From positions 21,056,379 to 21,120,378 of the forward strand of contig NC_089830.1 in NCBI RefSeq assembly GCF_035046505.1: 64,000 bases of DNA, read 5' to 3'. Below the pieces are notes generated by a model that saw only the letters and a program-made list of their open reading frames with translations, was not told the origin of the DNA and made no database searches. Made by a program: the position numbers and the translations under genes. The DNA is from Tiliqua scincoides. Taxonomy: Eukaryota; Chordata; Lepidosauria; Squamata; Scincidae. The stretch's first letter is position 1. Each line of letters opens with the position of its first letter. Shown in pieces: positions 44,996-55,200 of the stretch.

Positions 44996-45258
44996 TATTG
45001 TTGTTGTTGTTGGCAACCGTCAGTCTCGGAAGACTATGGTATCGCGCTCTGGATGGTGGTTCTGGCACAGCGTCTAGTGTGGCTGAGAAGGCCGATTCGG
45101 GAGTGACAATCCCTTCCACACTGGGAGCAAGTGCAGTCTGTCCCTGGTCTGTCTCCCTGGCTATGGGCCTTCCTTCTTTGCCTCTTTGCCTCAGACTGTT
45201 GGCCAAGTGTCTCTTCAAACTGGGAAAGGCCATGCTGCACAGCCTGCCTCCAAGTGGG
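44996..45258 (-). mobile_element. 3' end of a zinc-finger LINE, left piece
   Basis: The minus strand encodes RPTWRQAVQHGLSQFEETLG and then the finger CSQCGRDCHSRIGLLSHTRRC, the C-terminus of an RT family common in vertebrate genomes. A ~130-nt 3' UTR ends CCGAGACTGACGGTTGCCAA and an (AAC/AAT)n tail. The upstream continuation is at 49083-49490, displaced by the CR1 insertion. Confidence 0.8.
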
Positions 45259-45532
45259 CCGTTCAGAGGTTGTATGGCCAGGATTGTATGCAGTTAGACA
45301 GCCAGCAGCAGAGTGGGGGCTATCCAGTGTTCTACATCGAGTGCCACATGTATGATTATATGCCTCTGGGGCGTAAGTCATGGGTGTGTCCTCGGTGCAA
45401 GGAGCTCCAGGGTCTCAGGGAACGCGTCCGCTCCCTTGAAGCCTTGGTGGCCGACCTGGAGAAGCGCAGGCAGGCAGAGGAGGACCGTGGGGAGACTTCC
45501 GGGGATGATCAGGCTTCGTCCCAACCTCTGGC

Positions 45533-46186
45533 GTGCAGCTCCTCAGCTGCCTGGGTGGGAAGTCTCGGGACTGGAGGATGTCATCCTGGAGAGGAGGGAA
45601 ACAATCCCTAGGGGGGACCCCTTCTCCAGGGGATGGGCCCGTATCCGAACGCACTTGGGATACTCCTCGGCGGGAGGGGGCTCGGGGGCTTCTTGTAGTG
45701 GGGGATTCGATTATTAGAAACATAGAGAGGGGGGTTTGCGACGGATGTGAGGATCACATGGTGACTTGCCTGCCTGGTGCGAAGGTGGCGGACATCACTT
45801 CTCGTCTAGACAGGCTGGTAGACAGTGCTGGGGGAGAGGTAGCGGCTGTGGTGCATGTCGGCACCAACGACGTGGGCAAGTGTAGCTGGGAGGTCCTGGA
45901 GGCCAAATTTAGGCTTTTAGGCAGGAAGCTGAAAGCCAAGACCTCAAAGGTAGCGTTCTCTGAAGTGCTACCTGTTCCACGCGCAGGGCCAGCTAGGCAG
46001 GCGGAGATCAGGGGTCTCAATGCGTGGATGAGACAGTGGTGTAGGGAGGAGGGGTTTAGATTCGTTAGGCACTGGGGAACGTTTTGGGACAAGCGGGGCC
46101 TTTACAAGAGGGACGGGCTCCACTTGAACCAGAATGGAACAGACTGCTGGCGCATAACATTAAAAAGGTGGCAGAGCAGCTTTTAA
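45533..46186 (+). CDS. CR1 ORF1 esterase region
   Basis: The frame carries the GDS, GTND and DxxH-like (DGLH) blocks expected of CR1 ORF1 esterase, probably acting on lipids during RNP trafficking. The catalytic motifs are present. Confidence 0.8.
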   Translation: MQLLSCLGGKSRDWRMSSWRGGKQSLGGTPSPGDGPVSERTWDTPRREGARGLLVVGDSIIRNIERGVCDGCEDHMVTCLPGAKVADITSRLDRLVDSAGGEVAAVVHVGTNDVGKCSWEVLEAKFRLLGRKLKAKTSKVAFSEVLPVPRAGPARQAEIRGLNAWMRQWCREEGFRFVRHWGTFWDKRGLYKRDGLHLNQNGTDCWRITLKRWQSSF

Positions 46187-46322
46187 ACTGATCCCTGGGG
46201 GAAGGCCGACAGGAGCCGAGGGGCATCCGGTTCGGGACTCTTCATCCCTATGGGATGAGGATGGGGAGGTTAGAGAACAACAAGACAAAGGCAGAGTAGG
46301 AGAAGAAATTGGGAAAGGTAGC

Positions 46323-47510
46323 GTGATGGGATGTGATAGACGGTTTGGCACAATGAGAGGATGCGGGGACAAAGGAGCGAATAAGCAGCCCATCCTAGGG
46401 CATTCCGTGTACAAATGCTTTTATGCGAATGCCCGAAGTCTACGAGCAAAGGAGGGAGAACAGGAATGTCTGGTGACAAGGGAAAACATTGACATAGTGG
46501 GCATAACGGAAACCTGGTGGAATGCGGAGAATCAGTGGGATACCGCAATCCCGGGCTATAAACTCTACAAGAGGGACAGGCAGGGGCGTGTTGGAGGTGG
46601 GGTGGCCGTTTATGTTAAGGAAGGGATAGAATCTAGCAAAGTAGAGATTGAAGGTGGGTCTGACTCCACCGTAGAATCTCTGTGGGTTAAATTACCAGGC
46701 TTGTGCAGCGATGTAATGCTGGGAGCGTGCTATCGTCCTCCAGACCAGAAATTGGATGGGGACCTTGAAATGAGGAAACAGATCAGGGAGGTGACAAGGA
46801 GGGACAGGGTTGTAATCATGGGGGACTTCAATTATCCTCATATTGACTGGGTCAATTTGTGTTCTGGTCACGATAAGGAAACCAGATTTCTTGACGTGCT
46901 AAATGACTGTGGCTTAGAGCAGCTAGTCACGGAGCCCACCAGAGGACAGGTGACTCTGGATTTAATATTGTGTGGTATGCAGGACCTGGTTAGAGATGTA
47001 AACATTACTGAGCCATTGGGGAACAGTGATCATGTTGCGATCCGTTTTGACATGCACGTTGGGGGAAGAATACCAGGCAAATCTCTAACAAAAATCCTTG
47101 ACTTCCGACGTGCGGACTTCCCCCAAATGAGGAGGCTGGTTAGAAGGAGGTTGAAAGGGAGAGTAAAAAGAGTACAATCTCTCCAGAGTGCATGGAGGCT
47201 GCTTAAAACAACAGTAATAGAGGCCCAGCAGAGGTGTATACCGCAAAGAAAGAAGGGTTCCACTAAATCCAGGAGGGTGCCTGCATGGCTAACGAGCCAA
47301 GTTAGAGAGGCTGTGAATGAAGCTTCCTTCTGTAAATGGAAGTCTTGCCCTAATGAGGAGAATAAAAAGGAACATAAACTGTGGCAAAAGAAATGTAAGA
47401 AGGTGATACGGGAGGCCAAGCGAGACTATGAGGAACGCATGGCCAGCAACATTAAGGGGAATAATAAAAGCTTCTTCAAATATGTTAGAAGCAAGTTGCA
47501 GATCTCTTGA
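46323..47510 (+). CDS. CR1 ORF2 endonuclease region
   Basis: 395 codons beginning with an ATG; the APE endonuclease motifs are intact. It ends at SFFKYVRSKLQ followed by a stop created where the RT N-terminus is missing. Confidence 0.85.
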   Translation: MMGCDRRFGTMRGCGDKGANKQPILGHSVYKCFYANARSLRAKEGEQECLVTRENIDIVGITETWWNAENQWDTAIPGYKLYKRDRQGRVGGGVAVYVKEGIESSKVEIEGGSDSTVESLWVKLPGLCSDVMLGACYRPPDQKLDGDLEMRKQIREVTRRDRVVIMGDFNYPHIDWVNLCSGHDKETRFLDVLNDCGLEQLVTEPTRGQVTLDLILCGMQDLVRDVNITEPLGNSDHVAIRFDMHVGGRIPGKSLTKILDFRRADFPQMRRLVRRRLKGRVKRVQSLQSAWRLLKTTVIEAQQRCIPQRKKGSTKSRRVPAWLTSQVREAVNEASFCKWKSCPNEENKKEHKLWQKKCKKVIREAKRDYEERMASNIKGNNKSFFKYVRSKLQIS

Positions 47511-48824
47511 CTAAGGTATGCAACTTGTCCCTCAAAACGGCCACGGTGCCAGAAGATTGGAGGATAGCAAATGTCACGCCTATTTTTAAAAAGGGAAAGA
47601 GGAGGGACCCGGGAAACTATAGGCCGGTCAGCCTAACATCCATACCGGGTAAGATGGTGGAATGCCTCATCAAAGATAGGATCTCAAAACACATAGATGA
47701 ACAGGCCTTGCTGAGGGAGAGTCAGCATGGCTTCTTGCCTCACGAACCTTATAGAATTCTTTGAAAAGGTCAACAGGCATGTGGATGTGGGAGAACCCGT
47801 GGACATTATATATCTGGACTTTCAGAAGGCGTTCGGCACGGTCCCTCACCAAAGGCTACTGAAAAAACTCCACAGTCAGGGAATTAGAGGACAGGTCCTC
47901 TCGTGGATTGAGAACTGGTTGGAGGCCAGAAAGCAGAGAGTGGGTGTCAATGGGCAATTTTCACAATGGAGAGAGGTGAAAAGCGGTGTGCCCCAAGGAT
48001 CTGTCCTGGGACCGGTGCTTTTCAACCTCTTCATAAATGACCTGGAGACAGGGTTGAGCAGTGAAATGGCTAAGTTTGCAGACGACACCAAACTTTTCCG
48101 AGTGGTGAAGACCAGAAGTGATTGTGAGGAGCTCCAGAAGGATCTCTCCAGACTGGCAGAATGGGCATCAAAATGGCAGATGCGCTTCAATGTCAGTAAG
48201 TGTAAAGTCATGCACATTGGGGCAAAAAATCAAAACTTTAGATATAGGCTGATGGGTTCTGAGCTGTCTGTGACAGATCAGGAGAGAGATCTTGGGGTGG
48301 TGGTGGACAGGTCGATGAAAGTGTCGACCCAATGTGCGGCGGCAGTGAAGAAGGCCAATTCTATGCTTGGGATCATTAGGAAGGGTATTGAGAACAAAAC
48401 GGCTAGTATTATAATGCCATTGTACAAATCGATGGTAAGGCCACACCTGGAGTATTGTGTCCAGTTCTGGTCGCCGCATCTCAAAAAAGACATAGTGGAA
48501 ATGGAAAAGGTGCAAAAGAGAGAGACTAAGATCATTACGGGACTGGGGCACCTTCCTTATGAGGAAAGGCTACGGCGTTTGGGCCTCTTCAGTCTAGAAA
48601 AGAGACGCCTGAGGGGGGACATGATTGAGACATACAAAATTATGCAGGGGATGGACAGAGTGGATAGGGAGATGCTCTTTACACTCTCACATAATACCAG
48701 AACCAGGGGACATCCACTAAAATTGAGTGTTGGGCGGGTTAGGACAGACAAAAGAAAATATTTCTTTACTCAGTCAGTCTGTGGAACTCCTTGCCACAGG
48801 ATGTGGTGCTGGCATCTAGCCTAG
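47507..48824 (+). CDS. CR1 ORF2 reverse transcriptase region, in two frames
   Basis: The first frame covers VPEDWRIANVTPIFKKG to ESQHGF. The second (from 47727) covers SCLTNLIEFFEKV to the C-terminus. A few codons are missing where they meet. Confidence 0.85.
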
Positions 48825-49082
48825 ATGTCTTTAAAAGGGGATTGGAGAAGTTTCTGGAGGAAAAATCCATTATGGGGTACAAGCCATGATGTGTATGCGC
48901 AACCTCCTAATTTTAGAAATGGGTTATGTCAGAATGCCAGATGCAAGGGAGGGCGCCAGGATGAGGTCTCTTGTTATCTGGTGTGCTCCCTGGGGCATTT
49001 GGTGGGCCGCTGTGAGATACAGGAAGCTGGACTAGATGGGCCTATGGCCTGATCCAGTGGGGCTGTTCTTATGTTCTTATGG

Positions 49083-49490
49083 TTTCCCACCTGTTGAGGT
49101 CCACTCCTAAGGCCTTCAGATCCCTCTTGCAGATGTCCTTGTATCGCAGCTGTGGTCTACCTGTAGGGCGCTTTCCCTGCACGAGTTCTCCATAGAGGAG
49201 ATCCTTTGGGATCCGGCCATCATCCATTCTCACGACATGACTGAGCCAACGCAGGTGTCTCTGTTTCAGCAGTGCATACATGCTAGGGATTCCAGCTCGT
49301 TCCAGGACTGTGTTGTTTGGAACTTTGTCCTGCCAGGTGATGGTGAGGATGCGTCGGAGGCAGTGCATGTGGAATGCGTTCAGTTTCCTCTCCTGTTGTG
49401 AGCAAAGAGTCCATGACTCGCTACAGTACAGAAGTGTACTCAGGACGCAAGCTCTGTAGACCTGGGTCTTGGTATGTTCCGTCAGCTTCT
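49083..49490 (-). mobile_element. 3' end of a zinc-finger LINE, right piece
   Basis: The minus strand encodes KTQVYRACVLSTLLYCSESW, HMHCLRRILTITWQDKVPNN and RWLSHVVRMDDGRIPKDLLY to VDLNRWET. Related proteins continue into the segment found at 44996-45258. 5'-truncated near 49490. Confidence 0.8.
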
Positions 49491-49499
49491 AATTCCCGC

Positions 49500-50420
49500 A
49501 GTGCGCAGATTTTAATGAAACCACAGGACAGGCAGGCAGCCCACACCCTGATGACCTCATGCTTGGAGGAATTCAGATAGAAACCTAGTACTTCACGAAT
49601 ACCACCTAATTGATTTTTACAAGAAAACCCTTTTCGTGTCAGACCCCTGACCCTATCACATTACAAGTTAATACAATTTAACCTCTCTAGAAGGATTTTG
49701 TTACTAGCCGTCATAATGTGGCATTGCCCTTCTCTTATATACTGTACATTAAACCTTGGGGTAGGAGTGCCATGCATGAGAAGCAAGATTTCTTGACCAT
49801 TTTGCTCCACTACGGAGATGGATCCAATTGCTCTTTCCTGAATTTCAAGCTTAGAGTAATGTCCAGCTTTAACCTCCTGAGGGTGGTTTCTCATCATGGA
49901 GAGAGCTCCTCAGTGCTGATCCAGTTGGATAAATATGGTAACAGATAATTGCATGTGGAAACCTCTAGAGAATTCCTGATATTTGGATTTTGACATTTGG
50001 ATTGTCAGAAAACAATGGGGGGATTGTTGTTGTGATGCAAGCATCTTGTTTCATCCTTCCCAGGTGGTGGGGAAGGGGCCTGTCTCAGGGTTTAATGCTG
50101 GGACAGGTTGGAAACCCATTATCTGCCTCTCTGTGCACGGTAAACATCAAGCGGAGGGCAGTGGGGATAAATAAAGCACGCGCCATACAATGGGCTTTGT
50201 TAGGAGACAGAAACATCCTGTCTTAGTTTTTCCCTGCTAATGTTGGTTGTTGTCTCATCTCCAAAGCCACACCCGAATACAAGGAGACAATGCAAGGGGG
50301 GTCTGGGTGAAACACAAGGAAAAACACTGGCCTTGTCAATAAACTTGGCAGCACATCATCAGGAGTGGAATTCCAAGGGTCATGTCTTCCAGGCCCCGAA
50401 CTCTAGACCCAATTTCCTAG
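49500..50420. other. Intergenic, nothing recognised
   Basis: No exon or clear repeat was found. Confidence 0.4.
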
Positions 50421-50427
50421 GATCGTT

Positions 50428-50770
50428 TAGTCATAGAGTTGGAAGGAACCCACAAGGTCATCTAGTCCAACCCCTAGTCTGTAGCAGGAAATCCTCTTAG
50501 AGCATCTCCAGCTGGTGCTTGAAGATCTCCAGTGAGAGAGAATCCACCTCCATCAGCAATCTGGTTGGTTGGCAACCTTCAGTCTTGAAAGACTATGGTA
50601 TAAGCCTACAATACCCGGTATTCCCAGGCAGTCTCCCATCCAAGTACTAACCAGGCCTGACCCTGCTTAGCTTCTGTTACATTGCCAAACCATCCTTTCC
50701 ATCAAGAGCTTCTTCCTGATGTCCAACCAAAATCTCCTCTCTTGCAATTTTGTACCCACTGGATCTACTA
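50428..50770 (-). mobile_element. CR1 fragment (ATTCTATG-tailed type), split by a 5S SINE
   Basis: Pieces at 50428-50565 (CATAGAGTTGGAAGGAACCC) and 50678-50770 (CTTCCTGATGTCCAACC) are continuous in the element; the 5S SINE sits between them. Confidence 0.75.
50568..50674 (-). repeat. 5S rRNA-derived SINE, 5'-truncated
   Basis: The reverse strand ends GAGACTGAAGGTTGCCAACC-like and starts inside 5S at GAAGCTAAGCAGGGTCAGG. Confidence 0.85.
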
Positions 50771-50774
50771 CCCT

Positions 50775-51335
50775 TGGAGGCAGTTAAGAACAAATGTGTT
50801 CCATGTGCCAGCCCTTCTGGTCTTTGAAGAATTTCTTCCCCAAATTGAGAACCAAGCCCTAGTTTTGAAGCTACCTGATTGGCAAAGTTGGGGGGACGAC
50901 AACACAGAGGAAGGCTTTTGTAAACCATCACAAGACAACAAGATCACAACAAAGATTGCAACCATTTGCAATGGAATAGCCCTATAGCCACATAGAGCTA
51001 CAAGGAACAAAACTGCCACTCTGACAAAAATCACAAGATCACAACAAAGATTGCAAACATGTGCACTGGAATAGCTCTATAGCCTAAAGGTCAAAACTGC
51101 CGCTTTGACAGGCCAGAAATGAACTGGGATCCAATGTAGCAGGTGCTGTCAAAGCTCTCCAAGCTTCTGTCTGTAGTGATCTCTGATGGAGACCCTCTTT
51201 TATCCCCCACCAACTACAACTACAGAGCCTTCTAGATAGCTTCAGGCTTGATAAATGCATGCAGAAGATATATATGACTAGCTTATACTGGAGCAGGAAC
51301 TACCCATGGTTTCCAAAGCCCGTTAAACAGAGCCT
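50775..51335. other. Intergenic with a local direct repeat
   Basis: AGATCACAACAAAGATTGCAA occurs near 50940 and again near 51035, with similar flanks. This is a ~95-bp imperfect duplication. Confidence 0.5.
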
Positions 51336-51339
51336 GGAT

Positions 51340-51552
51340 CAAATGGGTACGGACTGCAAGAGATGAGATCACGGTTGGACATCAGGAAGACGTTCTTGAT
51401 GGTAAAAGTGGTTTCTAAGGTTGCAGAGGGAGGTGGTGGATCTCTCTGGAGATCTCCAAGCAGAGGCTTGACAGGGACATGCAGGTTATGCTCTATGAGG
51501 ATTTCTTGCTACAGGCAGACTAGATGACCTTGTGGGTCCCTTCCAACTGACA
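51340..51552 (+). mobile_element. CR1 fragment (second subfamily)
   Basis: GGTTGGACATCAGGAAGACG to GATGACCTTGTGGGTCCCTT; it lacks the reiterated tail. Confidence 0.7.
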
Positions 51553-51745
51553 AAGCACTTACAATCTATGCACTGAGAAGAATAGAACATTATTCTGCTT
51601 ACACAAGTTAGTCTAAATTGCTGTCGGTGTTTGTGATGGGGGGGTGAGTGGGCTGTGCTGAAGATGCCAGATAAAAGGTGGGTTTTGAGGAGGGATTTGA
51701 ACTTAGAAAATACACAGTACCTTGACTTTAAACCACTTGAATTTT

Positions 51746-51750
<5 letters not shown>

Positions 51751-51817
<67 letters not shown>
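51751..51817 (+). repeat. (TC)n(AC)n microsatellite
   Basis: A compound repeat of about 29 bp TC followed by about 38 bp AC, the same TC-to-AC order as at 15321. Confidence 0.9.
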
Positions 51818-51820
<3 letters not shown>

Positions 51821-52100
51821 CCACCTTACTGGTACATTTGAAAATATACAATCACTCAACTGCAGAAGTATACCCCATACATGCACACATACACAAACAC
51901 ACACATTGCATGTTTTCCACTTTAAAAACAAAAACAAAAACTAGTGGAAGAAAATGTGGATTAACTTTTCCCCCTCCTCACTCCTGCCTGACTTCCTGCT
52001 CCAGCCCTCTTCTTTGCCATCCCCACTGATGCCATGAGGGACAGAGCTGGGAAGAGGCAAGATAATGATTAGAGAGGATGGGTGGGTGGGGGGAAAAAGG

Positions 52101-52110
52101 TTTATAAATA
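52101..52110 (+). promoter_or_regulatory. TATA box of the NCAM-like gene
   Basis: TTTATAAATA lies 80-90 bp upstream of the ATG at 52190, predicting transcription start near 52132 and a 5' UTR of about 58 nt. Confidence 0.6.
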
Positions 52111-52189
52111 GGGCAGAACCCGGGACTCCCTGTTGCAAACCACTAGTGCTGAGTGAGGAACCCAGTTCATGTACTCTCCCCATGCCTGT

Positions 52190-52232
52190 ATGATGGAACC
52201 AGAGATATTTCTCATCTTCATGCTTGCAGCAG
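52190..52232 (+). CDS. NCAM-like exon 1
   Basis: Start chosen at the first of two adjacent ATGs: MMEPEIFLIFMLAAG, donor GCAG|GTAAGT, phase 1. Starting one codon later would change only one residue. Confidence 0.85.
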
Positions 52233-55200
52233 GTAAGTGGGAATGAATGATTTCATTTATTTCAGCAATTTTTTTACCCCGCCTTTCTCCCGGCAATGGG
52301 GCACCCAAGGCAGTGTACAATGAAAATCAAAGCATCTTACCTAGGAGAGGAGTCAGGATTGAATGTGCCCACCAGGCAGCAATGCACAAGTCACCTACTG
52401 CATAGTCAAATTCATGTTTATTCAGAAGTAAGTCCAACTAGATGGGTCTTACTCTCAGCTAAGCATGTCTAGGATTGCAGCCTGAATTTGCCTTGATGCT
52501 ATTTCTTTTCTATAGAATTTTCTGTAGAATTTCTGTAGAAAAAAATTTCTATAGAAAGAATTTTCTCTAGAAAAGCAAGACTGCAGAATTTAAGGGCATA
52601 GATTTTCTCGTTAATGTTTTCTTCTGCTACTTATTCCTGCTTTGAAACTTGCTATACGCTTCATTTAAAGAGCTAGCTTATTTCATCCCAAACTCTAGGA
52701 GTTGGGTGCAATAGTTTAAAACAAATACATAAACACTGAAACACTGAATTAAGCAGTATTTCAGATAACTATAAAAGGGATATAATAGTGCTTGCCTCAG
52801 TGTGTGTGTTCAGTATTTAGTAGGATGTACACCCAGAAAAAATTGCATAAGACTGTAGTCTTACTGTAACAGGAGCAATATACTGTCTGGCAGGCAGCCC
52901 TGGAAAGATAATGGCTTGGATGGTAGTATGTGCCCCTAGGCAAACTGCTCAGTTTGCCTCATGTGGAGCCAGATGCTTCATCTCTGCTAAGGTCCCTAAA
53001 AACCATTTCAGAGGAGGCAGCTGAATGTGGATGTCACCAATCCTGCTGGATAAATCCCAGAGCTCTGCTTCCCCTCAATTTCACCTGTGCTTGCATCCTT
53101 CAGAAATTGAAGGCCCAATCCTTTCCAACTTTCCACTACTGATGCTGCGGTGCCAGTGGGCCATGGGGGCACTCACGAAGACCTCCTCAAGTTAAGGGAA
53201 TATTTGTTCCCTTACATCAGGGCTGCATTGCGGTTGTATTGGTGCTGGAAAGTTGGATGGGATAGGTTCCTGAGTCAAGTCAGCATGAATACCTCTTGAT
53301 TCCACTTTTTGCTTTTGCAAAGATCCCCACTGATTTCCTCTCCTCTCTTTTACTTGCTACCTATAGCCCCATGATGCTATAGCCCCTATCCTATCCTATC
53401 ACCCCTATCCTAGAGATAGAGAGATGTTTGTTTTGTTGTACCTGTAAGTGACTTAGATTGAATAATTTGCTGTTTTTGCATTGAAGGCTGCTGTTTTTGC
53501 ACTGAAGACATTAAACCTGACACTGACGCTTAAGAATTTGCACCTGTGAATACAAAACATGATATTTAGGGCAAAATCCTAAGCAGGTCTACACAGAAGT
53601 AAGTTCTATTGTGTTCAATGGGACTTACTCCCAGGAAAGTGAGGATAGGATTGCAGCCTTTGTTGAATTAAAATGCTAATTTTCAAAACAATAACACCAC
53701 TTTCAAACATTTCTACTATAGGATTTGAAAGTTTGTTGCTTTCAGTTGGTCAGGATAATGATTCAGATAAGATTGGCTTTGGTTTTGACCCAGATAAGAT
53801 TGGCTTTGGTTTGGGGGGGGAGGATGACCCCACATATCATGTTACATGTGTCTGTTCCCTCACAGGGATAGTCCACTGTGAAACGCCATCGCTGGAGATT
53901 ATTCCTAGCAATGGGGATGTCCAGAAGGACCAGCTAGAGAGTTTCTTGTGCAAAGGTAAAATGAGATAATTGAGGGTATATTTAGACATACATTAGACAA
54001 TATGCAGCAAATAATGGATTTCCTTGCCAGACATTGCCCCCTCCCCCCAGGTTTCTAGTGGATTGTCCACTTTTTTTTTTGTTTTGCTTGTATAGAGCAG
54101 TGTTTGTACAACTATTTAAATTCAGCTTTATACAGTGCTAGATTAAAAAAAAAAAAAAGAACAATGATTTTTAAGCTTACAAAAAAAAAAATTCTCCAAG
54201 GAGTGGGGGTGGATAAGTCGTGAAGTCACAGACACCAGTCAGTCAGTGCTGCGCGCAACCCCTTCTTTTTCCAGCTGGTAATATGTGTCACTTTTGGGCT
54301 CAATTCTCTTGCAATGGTATGTGTGACAAGACGTTGGTGAGTGCTTTGTCCAGAGTGGAGTGGCTCTTGTTTTTATGTATGTCTAGACTCCCTAAGACAG
54401 AATTCTTCCCCCCCCCCAAAAAAAAATGGTGAATCAAAGACCCAGTCAAAGACTCACCTCAAATGGTGAGTCAAAGACCCAAAGATGTGATCTCTCCATC
54501 TAATCAACTGATATGCCTATCCAGCTGTCTCCTCCCTGCCCTTTGGCACCCATACCAGGTAACCTATCATCCCAAATACTTACTGTTTTTGTCTTCTCTA
54601 CCTGGCAGTGAGAGCAGGTGGGGAAGCCGAATTGACGTGGTATGACCCCGAAGATGAAGAAATCTTGGAGGATTCAGAAGAACCGTACAGAGAAGAGAGA
54701 GTTGACGAACTGTCCAAGTGGCTGAAAATAACACTTTCTGAACCAGAGCAGGGTGGGATCTTCCAGTGCAAGGGGAACTTTGACGGAGCAATTGCTACTG
54801 CTAAGATCAAAATCCGTGTTATCCGTACGTGACATACTATTGGGGCCCAAGCAATGTAGAGTGAACAGTGTCACCCTCAAGGGAACTTGGATTCTTGCAT
54901 GGAACGGCGCCCTTCCCCCAAATGTGTGCAATGGTTGTGGGAAACCCACTGTTTGGGAAAGCATGAGACCTGGGCAGGGAAAAGGTTTTGGGTTGAGGAT
55001 GGGTGGAACCAGCTTGGTCACTAGCTGCTCAGTTTGGGACAGCCACATGTTTTACCCACCTATTTGGGATTCACAATATGGGACTAGCTGGTTGCAGTAG
55101 TATAGCATGGGTGGGGCAAGGGATGGTCTGTCCTGGGTGTTAAGTCAACCTGGGGTGTCAAAGGTGCCACTGAGCAACTGGTAGATCTAGCCTCCACAAG

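Larger units (their letters stand above)
45260..49080 (+). mobile_element. Nearly full-length CR1 LINE
   Basis: ORF1 (about 45262-46186) has a Cys-rich start (WVCPRCKELQ), a coiled-coil stretch, and an SGNH esterase (GDSIIRN, HVGTNDVG, RDGLHLN); a frameshift lies near 45540-45610. ORF2 starts about 46323. Its endonuclease has ITETWWNAENQW, GDFNYPHIDWV and GNSDHVAI. The RT has FKKGKRRDPGNYRPVSLTS, GVPQGSVLGPVLFNLFINDL and FADDTKLF. The 3' UTR ends with the TTCTTATG tail. Breaks include a missing segment between endonuclease and RT near 47507, a small loss at about 47740, and a shift near 48780. It is inserted into a LINE of opposite orientation. Confidence 0.9.

Noticed and set aside
51655-52029. 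124-codon plus-strand frame upstream of the NCAM-like gene
   Set aside because: Its Ser-Leu and His-Thr runs come from the TC/AC microsatellite.
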